Below, piece after piece: positions 11,937 to 24,225 of a stretch of DNA of 64,000 nt. The stretch lies in the NCBI GenBank assembly GCA_027625915.1, contig JANTQA010000032.1, forward strand, positions 6,510,001 through 6,574,000. Direction: 5' to 3'. Under the pieces are notes generated by a model. The model had not been told where the DNA came from. It worked only from the letters and a program-made list of their open reading frames with translations, and did no database searches. Source of the stretch: Anaeramoeba flamelloides (lineage: Eukaryota; Metamonada; Anaeramoebidae). A program made the position numbers and the translations under genes. Each line of letters starts with the position of its first letter. The first letter of the stretch is position 1.

Positions 11937-12700
11937 GGGATTAGTATCACAATCTTTTTCTGTATAATCAAAGTATGTTGTAATTCAGTGTAATAGATAA
12001 TCGTTCGGCATGGCTCAAATAGCTCTAAAAAATCTATTATGCTTCTTATTCCACAATAAATTATGACATTTTTTACTAATGATAACAATTTAAAAATTAT
12101 CAAATTGGAATTTTTTTTTTTTAATTCCTCTTCCAAATCTAAAGATAGAAACCCTAAATAAAAGTATATTACAATATTTAATAATTAAGATTTAGAATTT
12201 ACAAAGGCAGCTATTTTTATAATTTTTTAATTTCAAAGATTTACTCAATAACCATCAACATAAAAACACAAAAACGGATTAGTTTTGTTTGCTTTTGAAA
12301 AAGTTAATTTTAACATCAATAGATTTCCAATATTTCAGAAATAAATTGTCAAAAAAATTAAATGATTAATTATTTAATTTTTTTAAAAAAAATAAATTTT
12401 TAATCTATTAATATACATTTCACAACATATTTAAGAAAGATATTTTGTAACATTGGTATCTGAATTTTGATAATTCAACCTTTACATTTGTTGCCCAAAC
12501 TGAATTTTTTTCTGAAATTCTTGAGTTTTTTACTAATTCATAGAATTTTTTTTAATTGATTTGATCAACAAATATCACTACTTGACTGATCGTTTTTTTT
12601 TTTTTTTTTGAAACATTTGAACCATGGTGCGATAATCTGATTAACACACAATAACAACATACTTCGATCTTAAGCTTAACCTAGGTAGAAGAGAAACCCC
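11937..12700. mobile_element. TTAA-type element family N, ~100-bp inverted ends
   Basis: The left end (GGGATTAGTATCACAATC) and right end (complement of GGGGTTTCTCTTC) carry inverted blocks sharing AAGTATGTTGTAATT, GATTATCG and GGTTCAAAT. Flanks are GTAA and TTAA. A lone, similar end lies at about 37490-37603. The 109-codon frame at 11807-12136 overlaps the left end and is not accepted as a gene. Confidence 0.55.
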
Positions 12701-12704
12701 TTAA

Positions 12705-13959
12705 ATACAAGTAAATTTTTTTTCAAATCAAACAGGTTAAAATAAAAATTTTATTTTTTCTCAAAGAAGAATTTTAAAAAGATGGTATTTTATTGAATCA
12801 TAATCGAAGTAGATGAATCATATGAAAATAAGATTTAATTTGATTATAAGTTATCTTTAGAAATAAAAATTATTTTTTTTCTCAAAAATTGGAGAATAAA
12901 AAGGTAACCATGAAAATTAAAATGAAAATAGATTAAAGAATGAGTAATTATCTAAAAGATAATAAAAAGATAATAAAAAATAAAATTGTTATTTTTTTAA
13001 TTGTCTTGTATTATTTTTATATTTTATTGATTTCATTTTTGTAATTGATATATAAAAAGATATTATACCAGAATATATTACATTTTTATATTTATTAAAA
13101 GATTCACATATTTAGTTTAAGTAAAGATTTTTTTGATTTTATTTAAAATAAACTTGAGCGTTATAAATTGGTATAATGTACTGAATTTATTAGATTCATA
13201 TTTATTTGATCAATTTTATCTTCAAAAGTTCAATAACGAATAACTAAATTAATTATAAAAATTTAATTTTCAAAAGGATTTTGAAGATAATTAGTTTTTT
13301 TATTTAATTGATAAAACGATATTTTTGTACTTGTAAAAAAATTTTTCATTTTGAAGAAATATTCATATTTTTTGGTCTTTTTTATTTCCTTTGATGACGC
13401 ATAGCATTATTTTTAATTAAAATATGCTGAGTAAACACTTCTTGGTAAAATATAAATATTTCTGATGAATTTGAAATTCACAATTTACATAAATTTAGTT
13501 ATAAAAAAAGAAACTTTCATTATTACCTTTTTTATCCATTTTTTTCCAATCTACAGATATTTTCCTTCCGGTGTGCCAATATACAGTAAAAACCCTTTTA
13601 TGGGGCTCATAGAAATATCAAAAAAAAAAAAAAAAAATTGATTTGTAAGTTTTTTGGTTGAAATTAATGAAAAAAATTTGGATCTTAAGTAACCAAAAAA
13701 CCAAAAAATTATTTATTTGAATTTGATAGAAAATACAAAAGAAAATACCTCGATCTTTAAATTAAAAAAATTAAGTAAAAATCTGATTACCACTATAAGG
13801 CAAAACTTACATTTAAATTCTATTTTCAGAAATTAATAATTATTTTTACAATTCAGTTCCTTTTTTCTTTTTTTTTGAAATGTGCAAAATTAAACATATT
13901 TCTCAATTATTTAAAAAAATTCATTTCTCTGAAAAAAATTGAAATCTTATTGAATCTTT
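12705..13959. other. AT-rich spacer with a possible relic exon
   Basis: No firm gene. At 13561-13625 a GC-richer patch follows a good acceptor (TTTTTTTCCAATCTACAG) and reads YFPSGVPIYSKNPFMGLIEI on the plus strand. The same patch holds TACAGTAAAAACCCTTTTAT, which resembles a pogo-type terminus, so it may be transposon end rather than exon. Confidence 0.3.
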
Positions 13960-14830
13960 AAACGAAGTGTACAAAAATACACTTTAAAAACCTAAAACCA
14001 CTCAGTTCTATAATAAGCCCACTTTTAAAAAAATACTCAATTATAGAAAAATTATAATAATTCTTTTAAATCATAAAAAAAATAATTTTTTTTATTCAAA
14101 AGAACAGACCAAATCAATTTTTTCTCTGTATTTTCAACAAAAAATATTATCTTGAACAAGAACCAAACAATCAAATTTAAAATTCTCCCAAAATATCTTT
14201 TTAACACCTCAAAATTCAACTTTCAATCTAAAGAAATGCCTATTAATTTGATTCTTTATAATCCATAATTAATTACCCAATCTTAAATATTTCATTTAGT
14301 TAACAACAGCCCAAAGATTAAATTTATTATAGACTTTATATATTCTTTCTCAATTTTTAAAAGATTTTCAAATAAATAAAGCCAATTAGAATTAATAAAT
14401 CTAATAATAAAAAATAATAATAGATATTATCAAATAACTGATTTTAATCATAATAATTCATTTTTTATACTCTTGATATTTGAAAAAGGATATTGACTTA
14501 TCATTTAAATTTCAAGAAATTTAATAAATATTTGTAAATAAAATAAAAGATAAATTTTTTAGATCTTCAAGGATACAATATTTGATTTATTTTTTATGTA
14601 TTTGTAAAATAATATTAAAGATACAACGTTACTTTTTCATAAAGACTCTCAGAAATTACTAAAAGTGATATTTTTTCAAAAATAAAATTTTTTGTAAATT
14701 TTTATTTTTCTAATTTGATCCAAAACTCCAAAACAACAAAAGGATCTAGATCTTTCTTGAAAATTAATTGAAAAATGAGATCTTTTTAAAATGAAAACTT
14801 ATTTCTCTCAAGTTGATAAATAAAGTTGCT
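13960..14830. repeat. dispersed repeat family E, copy 1
   Basis: Diverged but collinear with 42430-43912, for example ATATTTGATTTATTTTTAT and ACTTATTTCTCT near the right end. No ORF and no clear termini, so it is described only as a repeat. Confidence 0.45.
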
Positions 14831-15148
14831 TATCGAATCTAAGTTTATTGTTGTTTTATTAATTACTCTAAACCTATTGGAAAAAAAAAGTAATAAGAAG
14901 AGTTCAAAGTCTCTAATAATTTTTTCATTAAAACCAAATATTTTTTGAATTTTTTGACTTTCCTTTAACCAACAGTTATTAAATCATTTTTGTTCGTTAA
15001 GTTGTGGTATTTCAGATCTCCTCCAGAACATATACTTGTAATGGGGTTATAAATGGGAAAAAATTTCACTTAATTTTCTATTTCCTTTTTCAAAGAGAGT
15101 TTTGAAATTTCAACCTACTTCTTTGATAACTAGATTGAGTAAAATGTG
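14831..15148. other. spacer with possible short exon
   Basis: After a pyrimidine-rich acceptor (CTTTAACCAACAG, ending 14972) a 25-codon plus-strand frame runs to TAA near 15052. It could be a terminal exon, but no upstream exon joins it convincingly. Confidence 0.2.
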
Positions 15149-15152
15149 TTAA

Positions 15153-15569
15153 GGACTATCTAAAATAAAGTCACCATGGGTGTCTTACGAATTAAAGCAT
15201 CAGTGAATTAGACTCTTTATTTCTTGAGATCCAGAAGAACTATAAATTTCAAAAATTTTGGAATAGATAATTTGACGCGATCAGACAATTAATTGGAAGA
15301 GGATTGTAAAACCCACAACCCAACCATTCTTCTAATTGAAGTATTTTCTCGTTTCCAATAAAAACCCTGAATAAATGGACTTAGAAGAAACTTGATTAGG
15401 TTCAGGGTTTTTCTCAACGATCTTCTATTAATTGTCTGATATAGACAAAATAATCTCTTCCTAAAATTTTGAAATTTTATAGTTCTTCTGGATCTCAAGA
15501 AATAAAGAGTCTAATTCACTGATGCTTTAATTCGTAAGACATCCATTGTGACTTTATTTTAGATAGTCC
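15153..15569. mobile_element. TTAA-type foldback MITE upstream of Trm5
   Basis: 417 bp with long inverted arms (about 140-170 bp each) starting GGACTATCTAAAATAAAGTC. The flanks are TTAA (15149-15152) and TTGA (15570-15573), a TTAA duplication with one change. The same GGACTATCT terminus starts the element at 36363. It ends about 190 bp before the Trm5 start and could influence its promoter. Confidence 0.75.
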
Positions 15570-15759
15570 TTGAAGAAGTTTAAATTTTTCCAATTTTTAA
15601 TTCAAAGAACAGTAATTGGAAAAGTTCTTCATTTTCTAATTACAACAAAAGAGAAAAGTATTTCTTCAAAATAATACAACAATTAATTCATTATAAACTA
15701 ATGTCAAAACCCCTAGTAAAGGTAATTGTTTGAAATTTTAGTTTAATTTCAGAATCTTA

Positions 15760-17145
15760 ATGATTCTCAAAAAATTATCATTTTTTATCATCTTATCACT
15801 TTTATTTGAAATGAATCAACAAATTCAAAACAGAAAGACAAAAAAGAAAAAAGCAAAAAAACAAACATTCCGTGACACTTTAAAAGAAATGCTCCCTGAA
15901 AAAACACATGAGTATCTTCCCAAAGGGTATGAACAAATGGGAACTATTGCAATTCTCCAATTAGTTGAAGAAACAGAAGAATATGCATTACAAATAGGCA
16001 ACAAAATCTTATCGCTCAACAAACAGATAAAATCTGTTTATCAAAAAACAGGATCTATGAGGGGAGAAATCCGAACTGCAATTATTACGTACATTTGTGG
16101 AATCGAAAACTCTGAAACTGTATATTTAGAGCACGGGATCAGATTAAAACTGGATCCTGCAAGGGTCTTTTTTTCTTCGAGACTAAGTGGGGAAAGATCA
16201 AAACTATTAGCAAATTTCCGCCCTAACGTGCGTGTGCTAGTCATGTTTTCAGGTGTAGGGCCATATTCCCTTACAGCAATAAAACAAAATCTCAATATTT
16301 CGCGTATGGTTTCTATTGAATTAAACGAAATTGCACATAATTATGCACTTGAAAATTTGCTATTAAATACAAACCTTCTCAAGAAATGTCAAAGTTGTCT
16401 TCAGCTATGCAACGAAATGCAAACTGGTGGCATTATTCGATCGGCCTTTCGGAAATTGGTCTTAAAAAATTTGGCACAATTACGTTTCCAATTCATTTGT
16501 GGTGACGTGCGAAAAGAATGTTTAAAAATTTCAAAACCTTTTTTGCCATTAGACACGGAAGAAAAAAAACAAATTGAAAATGAAAACAACAATACTAAGA
16601 ACAAAAAGACAAATCTCCACAATCATTGGGATTGCACAGAAATCCTTAATTCAAACGACTATCCAAAAATTTTAAAAGCTTTTATCGATCGAAAAGAAAA
16701 TGAAGAAATATTTGTCGACTTTTCAAAGATTCAAAAACAACAATTCAGACTATGGCTAATATTATTTTGCAAAAAGCTAAATTTTTTTTGTTTGATTGAC
16801 AACTCTTATTTCAAGTTTCATACCTTATGGGAAAAAGGAATTTTTTTGCAATGGATCGAAACAGGAGATCTGAGTTCTATTACTAAATTTGATCGGATAA
16901 TAATGCCGACACCAAAAAATCAAAAAAGCTTTGTAAACCTAATTGCCTACACAGCAGATACAGGCTGTATTGTAAATATGTATGATTTCGTTGATGAAGA
17001 TGATTTCCCATTAAAAACAGAAAACAGGATTATTGAGGAATTAAAAAAATTGGATAAAAAAGTTGAAATCCTTGGTTCTTATAAAGCTGGGCAAATCGGG
17101 CCAAAATCATATAGAACAAGATGTGACTTCAAAATCCTGAATTAA
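15760..17145 (+). CDS. TRM5: Trm5/TYW2-family tRNA (guanine37) methyltransferase
   Basis: 461 codons, uninterrupted. Visible signature: the N-terminal block (GTIAILQL, about residues 66-73), the substrate/SAM block LKLDPARVFFSSR, motif I MFSGVGPYS (about 162-170), an acidic end of strand 2 (SIELNE), ICGDVR, and the catalytic loop RIIMPTPKN (about 377-385). Trm5 methylates N1 of G37 in tRNA to hold reading frame. The wording VFFSSRLSGER and the MPTP loop resemble archaeal-type Trm5 more than the fungal/animal form. An insert of about 100 residues sits between motif I and the catalytic loop. The N-terminus is uncertain: the first ATG gives a hydrophobic leader (MILKKLSFFIILSLLF), while a second ATG at 15811 starts a polar protein. 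A possible acceptor (TTTAATTTCAG) lies just before the first ATG, so a 5' leader intron is possible. TYW2 is the alternative. Confidence 0.85.
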   Translation: MILKKLSFFIILSLLFEMNQQIQNRKTKKKKAKKQTFRDTLKEMLPEKTHEYLPKGYEQMGTIAILQLVEETEEYALQIGNKILSLNKQIKSVYQKTGSMRGEIRTAIITYICGIENSETVYLEHGIRLKLDPARVFFSSRLSGERSKLLANFRPNVRVLVMFSGVGPYSLTAIKQNLNISRMVSIELNEIAHNYALENLLLNTNLLKKCQSCLQLCNEMQTGGIIRSAFRKLVLKNLAQLRFQFICGDVRKECLKISKPFLPLDTEEKKQIENENNNTKNKKTNLHNHWDCTEILNSNDYPKILKAFIDRKENEEIFVDFSKIQKQQFRLWLILFCKKLNFFCLIDNSYFKFHTLWEKGIFLQWIETGDLSSITKFDRIIMPTPKNQKSFVNLIAYTADTGCIVNMYDFVDEDDFPLKTENRIIEELKKLDKKVEILGSYKAGQIGPKSYRTRCDFKILN

Positions 17146-18805
17146 ATACTTTCAAATAAGAACTCAAAAAAATCCCCTTTTTTTTTTTTATTATTTATTT
17201 TTATTTTATTTTATTCCCAGAAAACCTTTAAAGTTATTTCCAAAAGGTACGGCAAAACGCTTTTATATACAGTTCTGAAAATAGTTTATTTGAATTTTGT
17301 TGGCCGTTTTAGAGATATTTTTTGAAAACTTTTTTTGTTCAAACTTTTTTAAAATCCTGTTATCTTTCGTACTGACATGATATTTATCATTGAAATAAGT
17401 TAATAAAATGTTGAGAGAATACTAAACCCCAATTCAAAATTTTTAACACACCAAAATTCGATTTGTGAAAAAAAAAACTTATTTAATCAATTCAAGAAGA
17501 TTTATCAAATTAGAACCATTCACTAATTGAAACGTTAACACTTTTTTATAAATTACAATACTCACAAAACAATAAATAAATAATTATCAATACAAATAAA
17601 TCATGGGTGTGTTAAAAATTTTGGAGAGAGCAAAACAAAAAAATACATTGGTAAATATGTTGAAATTCTATTAGGAATATTGATCGATCAAATGGTTAGA
17701 TACTACCAACTAATTTTATTTGAGTTCTTCTATTTTGAACAACTCAACTTTAACCTAATATCGAGGGTTGAAAAAAAATTTTGATCCAACCAAACAAATT
17801 ACGTAATTCAAACAATGAAATGAAAAGAAAAACTAAAAGATGAAAAAATGATTTTCATATTTTACAAAAATAAAAATTATCTCCAATTTCAATGAAATTG
17901 TATTATTGTGGTTGTTTGGAATGTTTTAGCTGTGTGGAAAATTTTGAATTTTAGTTTATTTAATATCTATTTTAATTAATACCTCCAATTCAAAATTTTT
18001 AACATACCAAAAGTCAATTCTTAAGAAAAAAAATTATATTAAATATATTATTTTGGAAATATGGAATGAGAAATATTTGTTAATTGAAATGTAAACAATT
18101 ATTTATAATTGAAAATAGGCACAGAATTAATAATAAATAAACCTCATTCCTCCAATTTGGGAACACCTAAAATCAAAAATATGCAAAAAAAAACTCAATT
18201 TATTGTATTTTTATAAACTTAATATAAAATCATATTTAAGTAACCCAGTATTAATGTTTCTATTTGTAATCATTTTTATCCAAATAAAAGAAAAAAAATA
18301 TAGAATGAAAAAATAAAAATTTGTGTGTAGAAAATGATGAAATCAGTGGAAACTAAAAATGTATTGATAAATTTGTTGAAATTTCGCCAACATTTGTTGA
18401 TCGATCAAATGATAAGATAAATCAACTAATTGTATGTAATTTTTCTATTTGAACAAACTCATAACAAATGTTCTATCAATTTTTGAAAAAAATTTTGAGA
18501 TCGAACCAAACAGATTACTTAACTCAAAAAAGGAAATGAAAACAAAACAAAAAAGAGAAAAAAATCAAATAGTTTGTAAAATCAACATTAATTCCAAATT
18601 GGATGTCAAAAGTTGTATTGTGATCTTTCAACTATTTAAATTATGTCCATATTTTTGGAATTTAATTTATATATGCTTTATAATACAATTTTGGTATTTT
18701 CTATTTTTACTAATTTTCAGCTAATCAAATGGAAAATAATATTAACTCTTATTGGAATATTAAAAAAAGAATTCAAATTGTGGTTCAATAATATCAATAT
18801 TGAAA

Positions 18806-18847
<42 letters not shown>

Positions 18848-18946
18848 AGGAAAAAACATTTTAATTTATTGTTGTAACATTATTTTAAAAATTTATGAAT
18901 TTAGAATTGAAATTATTTAACAAGGTAAAATCAAACTTATACCAAG

Positions 18947-18977
<31 letters not shown>

Positions 18978-18983
18978 CTATTT
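17146..18983. other. AT-rich spacer with small inverted and direct repeats
   Basis: A ~200-bp inverted pair lies at about 17430-17630 (CCAATTCAAAATTTTTAACA against GTGTTAAAAATTTTGGAG). Diverged direct copies of the same block follow near 17985 and 18145. The motif TTGATCGATCAAATG recurs at 17682 and 18396, so part of the spacer is a tandem duplication. (TA)n runs lie at about 18802-18847 and 18949-18976. No gene is supported. Confidence 0.45.
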
Positions 18984-19660
18984 GAAATTTTTGACTCAAA
19001 TGAAATAATAAATTGAAAAAAAAAATATCCTTTAGTATTCAAGAAAAACAAATAATGTAATCTGATTGTAATTCATTTTAAAATCATTTTAAATATCTAA
19101 AAATCCCGAATATTTAAGAAAAGAATGAAAAAAATTAAAAACTAAAAATTAGTGAATCAAAATTTTTGAAATGAGCATTACGTATTTTTTATTACTGAAC
19201 TTTCACTGAAAAAAAGTTTACAAGAAGATTTTTTGATAATAATTAAATTCATTTGAAAAGGTATTTCATCATCTCAATTTCAAGAGTGATTATTTATCTT
19301 TTCAAAGATCTTTTTTTTTCCAACATGATATTTTTCACAAAAAAAAACAAAAAAACAAAAAGAAACAAAAAAGAATCAATATAAAAATGAAAATCGAAAA
19401 AAGTGAAAAACAAAAATTTGAAAAAGCAAAAAATGGTTCTTAAACAAAAACATGAAAATATTTTTTTGAAAGCTGAACTAAAATTGATAAAATTAGAAAA
19501 AATTATTCTGATCCAAAAAATTGAAAATATTTTTTTTATAAGAATATGTGAATAAACCCTCAAAATAACTTCCAAAAACCTAATAAAGTGAATCAAAATT
19601 TTGAAAAATAGTTTATAAATTCGATTTGTTTTGTTTATCATCATAGATTTATCAAAAATA
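18984..19660 (-). repeat. dispersed repeat family D, copy 1
   Basis: About 650 bp matching 41035-41650 in reverse orientation; shared blocks include TTCTTGAATACTAAAGGATA and GTAATGCTCATTTCAAAAAT on the element strand. The 116-codon frame inside is repeat sequence and is not kept open in the other copy. Confidence 0.55.
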
Positions 19661-19974
19661 GATTGAGAAGAAAATAATAGAGATAATGGGAATAATTGTA
19701 AATTTTACAAAACATAAGTATGTATTTTTTATTATTATTATTAAAGAATTAATTTAAATACGCATAGATGAATGGATAATATCAAAATTATTATTCAAAA
19801 AAAAAGACTCATTAATTAAGTTCTTTTTGATAGAATATAAAGAAAATTATGATTCTATATTTAAATTTATAAACACATATTTAAAAATTAGGGGGTATAT
19901 TCAATTACTGTGGGGTGTCATAGAGTTCCGAAAAGTGCTGTAGAATGACTATGTTTTTTATATCTAAGAAATAG

Positions 19975-21650
19975 AAAAAAATTCAAATAAATAATCTTTT
20001 TATTTCAAAAAGTAAAAAAAAAACCTAAATGCGATAATCTTGAGATTTTCATTTTTATTTGTAATACCTATCGATTTTCCTTGTTTTTTTTTTACTTTTT
20101 GAAATGAACCGAAAATTTTAATAATTTTTTTGTTTATTTCAAAAAGTAAAAAAATCTAGGACACTTCACAAATAAACAGAAAACTCGAGAAAACCTAAAG
20201 ACGTTTTATTTTAATTTTTTTAATTGAAAAAAAAATAAGAAAATTTCTTTTAATAACTAAAATTAACAAAAACCTAATAACAATTTCTAAAAATTTAAAA
20301 TAATCGAGAAAAATCAAGGCTTTTACTGAATTCTTTTAAATTCTGGAAAACCTAGAACTTTTTTAATTATAATAATTATCACTAGAAAATTTATTTCTCT
20401 ATTTCAGTTTTATTAGATGAGTAGAGCATTTTCAAAACTATTAGATATTATCTATCAAAGTAAATATATCCTAAAGTTGTATTAAAGGAAAATTAATTTT
20501 CAGATCTATTTAAAAAAAATTATCCCAAAATACACCTTTTTTCTCAACTAGAGACTTTTAAAAAGGCGTATTATTATACTAAAAACAATAAATTAAACAG
20601 CCTGAAGATTTTTAAGAACTGTAATTTGTATTACATTCTGAATAAAAGATATTAACAAGTATGAAATGATAATTGAAGCAATATCTTTGTCTATCTTGAA
20701 ATTTTCAATTTTAATTTTTTATACCAGTGTAGTAAATACTAGTATCTTTTTTTATTTTTTCCTTTGTTTTATGTTAATTTTTTTTTGTTACTTTTTTTAA
20801 TTTAGTTAGAGTAATCATTTCATTATATTAATAAAGAATTTAACTTGGCAGATATTCTATTCATTTAGTTCTTTTAAAGTGATTACAAATTAATATATTT
20901 CTAAAGTTGAAATTATGTTCCAAATTACTAGTATCTAAAAATAAAATAAAAAAATTCATTTGAGACAAAGATATTACTTCAATTACAGTCAGTTTCACTT
21001 TTAAGGCACAAAAAAAATCTCATTTTAAAGCACAAAATTCAAATTCTAGTAAAAATAAATTGTAAAAAAAAAAAATTCCAAATTTTGTGCCTTAATTTGA
21101 GATTTTTTTGTGCCTTAAATTTCGTTGAAAGTTTGTGCCTTAAAAGTGAAACTGACTGTATTATTTCATACTTGTTAATATCTTTTATTCAGAATATAAT
21201 CAAAATTACAGAAATTCAAATTCTTCAGATATTGTATTTATTGTTTTTAGTATTACGCCTTTTTAAAAGTCTCTAGTCAAGTAAAAAGTTGTTTTCAGGG
21301 GTTTGAAATTCCCAATAAACTGATGTGATGAGTTTTAGTTTAATATAGCTTGGATATATTTACTTTGATAGATAATATCTAATAGTTTTGAAAATGCTCT
21401 ACTCATCTAATAAAACTGAAATAGAGAAATAAATTTTCTAGTGATAATTATTATAATTAAAAAAGTTCTAGGTTTTCCAGAATTTAAAAGAATTCAGTAA
21501 AAGCCTTGATTTTTCTCTATTCATTTAAATTCTGGAAAACCTAACGAGAGTATCCTACGTTTTTTTTTTTTTTTTTTACTTTTTGAAATAAACCGAAAAT
21601 TTTAATAATTTTTCTGTTTATTTCAAAAATTAAAAAAAACCTAAGCAAAA
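19975..21650. mobile_element. large foldback (~1.7 kb) with long inverted arms
   Basis: The left arm (19975 to about 20660) is matched by an inverted right arm (about 21160-21650): AATGCTCTACTCATCTAATA near 21400 is the complement of sequence near 20420, and the CTAGGTTTTCCAGAATT block is mirrored. The outer parts share the palindromic module of family F. The right half of the centre is occupied by a 173-bp MITE. Confidence 0.6.
20986..21158. mobile_element. TA-flanked palindromic MITE family C, copy 1
   Basis: The whole element is an imperfect palindrome with ends CAGTCAGTTTCACTTTTAAG and its complement. TA stands outside both ends, as in the Tc1/mariner superfamily. No ORF. Slightly shorter (173 bp) than the other copies (193-198 bp). 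Confidence 0.85.
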
Positions 21651-21787
21651 TTTAAAAACAAAATATTTTTTTCAATTTATCAAATCAATAAAGAAATTTT
21701 TTATTTTTTTTATTTTTTTTTTTCTTTTTTTTCCTTTTTGATTTTTTCCAAAATTTTTTTCAGCTCAAAAAATTAAAAACAAGCCAA

Positions 21788-22430
21788 TGATAAGAAAAAT
21801 CTTTTTTAAAAACTTACCAAGTAAGTCTTCAATCGACAAGCTAGTTCAATTTATTGAAGAAAAGTCACAATGTTCACCAAATATAGAAATTATCAAAAAC
21901 AAAAAAAAAATCCAAACAATGGATTAGCTAAAATCACACCAAGTTCGAAAAAGAATGAAGAACTAATTAAACAAGCACTTGGTGATACAGTCAGTTTCAC
22001 TTATAAGGCACAAACTTTCAACGAAATTTAAGGCACAATAAAAATCTCAAATTAAGGTACAAAATTCAGATTCTAGCAAAATAAATTGTAAAAAAAAAAT
22101 TCCAAATTTTGTGCCTTAATTTTAGATTTTGTTGTGCCTTAAATTTCGTTTAAAGTTTGTGCGTAAAAAGTGAAACTGACTGTAATTTCTATTTTGAGAA
22201 AAGAAAAATAATAGTTGTAGAGTACTCGAACAAGAAATTCAAAATGAAAAAAAACTAAAAAGAAACAAAAGAAAAATATTTACAAGAAAAAAACAAAAAA
22301 AAGTAACAAAAAGCAAAAATCCAAACAAAACCTCAAAAAAACTCACCAGACAATGCGGAATCGGAACCCAAAAAGTACCAAAAACCCAATTTCCAACATA
22401 GTACTAAAAAAAAAAATAATAAATAATCTA
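21788..22430 (+). pseudogene. LINE ORF1 remnant with RRM-like fold
   Basis: The frame from the ATG at 21788 reads RKIFFKNLPSK (RNP2-like strand), then helix SIDKLVQFIEEK, strand NIEII, and, after a frameshift near 21930, NGLAKITPSS (RNP1-like) and helix KKNEELIKQALGD. A family C MITE (21988-22182) follows, and beyond it RKIIVVEYSNK fits the last RRM strand. A Lys-rich tail follows. This order (beta-alpha-beta-beta-alpha-beta) supports an RNA-binding ORF1 protein. Recognition is by pattern, not alignment. Confidence 0.55.
21988..22182. mobile_element. family C MITE, copy 2 (inside LINE ORF1)
   Basis: 195 bp palindrome flanked by TA; ends CAGTCAGTTTCACTTATAAG and complement. It splits the RRM-like region of the LINE between its second helix and last strand. 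Confidence 0.88.
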
Positions 22431-22434
22431 ATTA

Positions 22435-22630
22435 CAGTCATTTTAACTTTTAAGGTACAAACTTTCAACGAAATTTAAGGCACACTAAAAATCTCAAATT
22501 AAAGCACAAAATTCAAATTCTAGTTTAAATAAATTGTAAAAAAATAATTCCAAATTTTTTGCCTTAATTTGAGAATTTTTTGTGCCTTAAATTTCGTTGA
22601 AAGTTTGTGTCTAAAAAGTGGAACTGACTG
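22435..22630. mobile_element. family C MITE, copy 3 (between LINE ORF1 and RT)
   Basis: 196 bp, TA on both sides, same ends as the family with a few changes. Lies in the linker between ORF1 and the RT region. Confidence 0.86.
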
Positions 22631-23738
22631 TAATTAAATTAATCAAAAATTTTAAATTAGACAAAAATAATATTTTAAATATTAAAGTAGAGGAAATATT
22701 TTCATCTAAAAAAATTAAAGAAATAATGAAATATCAAAAAAATAAATCAGAAAAAGAATTTGATTAAATATTCCAATATAAATCAATAAAAAAATCAAAA
22801 CAGTGATTTTTATTTAAATTACGAAAGTTTTATAAAAACAATTCAAAAAATATTTCTAAATTGGATTAATGACATTAATCAAAAAAATATCAATTTTATT
22901 AAAAAAAGAAATTTATTATTTATTCATAAATCTGGAGATGAAGGAGTTCCACTTAATTATCGATCAAAATCAATTAATCAAACGTTCCCAAGATTTTTTC
23001 TTAAATTATTATATGCGGGAATCCAATAATCCTCGGATTTAGTTTCAAAAAAACAATTTGGTTTAAAAAAAAAAATTAGATACAGAATTTCGGTTCTAAA
23101 TCTATTCAATGAATTTAATAAAATAAAAAATAAATTCAAAAAGATAACATTTATATTGTTACAATAGATATTCAAAAATGTTTTGATTCTATCCAGGACT
23201 CGCAAATTTATTACTCACTAAAAAATTTTTTAAAAAATGAAATAGTAATAAAATTTTTTACTTGCTTATTATTCGAAAGATGGAATGGGTGTGTATCAAG
23301 GAGATCCATTATCCCCTTTACTATTTGTATTTATTACTCATAATCTCTTAGATAAACTCAAACCATTAGCGTTACATGTTCAAATGTTTGCAGATGATTT
23401 GATACTAATCATGAAAGGATCTCTGATAGAAATAAATTATAAGATTGAAAAAATATATAGAATCATTCGACATTTTGGTATGAATCCAAACGATGATAAA
23501 ACGAAAAAAACTACCAATCCAAAAGAAATATTATACCTTGGGATTTGGTTAGATAAAAAAACTCATTTAAAATTTAACCTTGTTAAAGTTAAAACCAATT
23601 TTAAAAAAATAACTAATATTTTACAACAAAAGAAATTTACTAATGGATTGAAAATTCATTTTTTTAAAGCTGCATTACATAGTTAATTGTTATTTGGATT
23701 AGAAATATTTGATTTGACAAAACAAGATTTCAATGATA

Positions 23739-23936
23739 CAGTCAGTTTCACTTTTAAGGCACAAACTTTCAACGAAATTTAAGGCACAAAAAAATCTCAA
23801 ATTAAGGCCCAGAATTTGGAATTTTAATTTTTTACAATTAATTTTTACTAGAATTTGAATTTTGTGCCTTAATTTGAGATTTTTATTGTGCCTTAAATTC
23901 CATTGAAAGTTTGTGCCTTAAAAGTGAAACTGACTG
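23739..23936. mobile_element. family C MITE, copy 4 (inside LINE RT region)
   Basis: 198 bp palindrome; left flank TA, right flank AA (one change). It interrupts the region downstream of the RT thumb. Confidence 0.85.
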
Positions 23937-24027
23937 AATAGATGTGTGGATTAATAAAAAAGTAACAAAATTTTTATTAATAAATCCACACTCTCCTAGA
24001 CTTATATATAAAACTGAAGCAAAAATA

Positions 24028-24225
24028 CAGTCAGTTTCACTTTTAAGGCACAAACTTTCAACGGAATTTAAGGCACATGAAAAATCTTAAATTAAGGCAC
24101 AAAAGTTGGATTTTCATTTTTTACAATTTATTTTTACTAGAATTTGAATTTTGTACCTTAATTTGAGATTTTTTTTGTACCTTAAATTTCGTTGAAAGTT
24201 TGTGCCTTAAAAGTGAAACTGACTG
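24028..24225. mobile_element. family C MITE, copy 5 (inside LINE)
   Basis: 198 bp palindrome with TA on both sides. It lies only 91 bp from copy 4, in the same LINE segment, so two independent insertions hit almost the same place. Confidence 0.87.

Noticed and set aside
11807-12136. 109-codon minus-strand frame
   Set aside because: Overlaps the inverted end of a TTAA-type element that also occurs near 12600-12700 and 37500, where the frame is not kept.
12460-12545. Protein-like 31-codon plus-strand stretch
   Set aside because: No ATG and no acceptor between the preceding in-frame stop and the stretch; frames of this length are common by chance at this base composition.
13575-13610. TACAGTAAAAACCC as the end of a complete pogo-like element
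   Set aside because: No matching opposite end or duplication found; kept only as a note.
19294-19644. 116-codon minus-strand frame
   Set aside because: Lies wholly in repeat family D; the other copy (41035-41650) does not keep it open.
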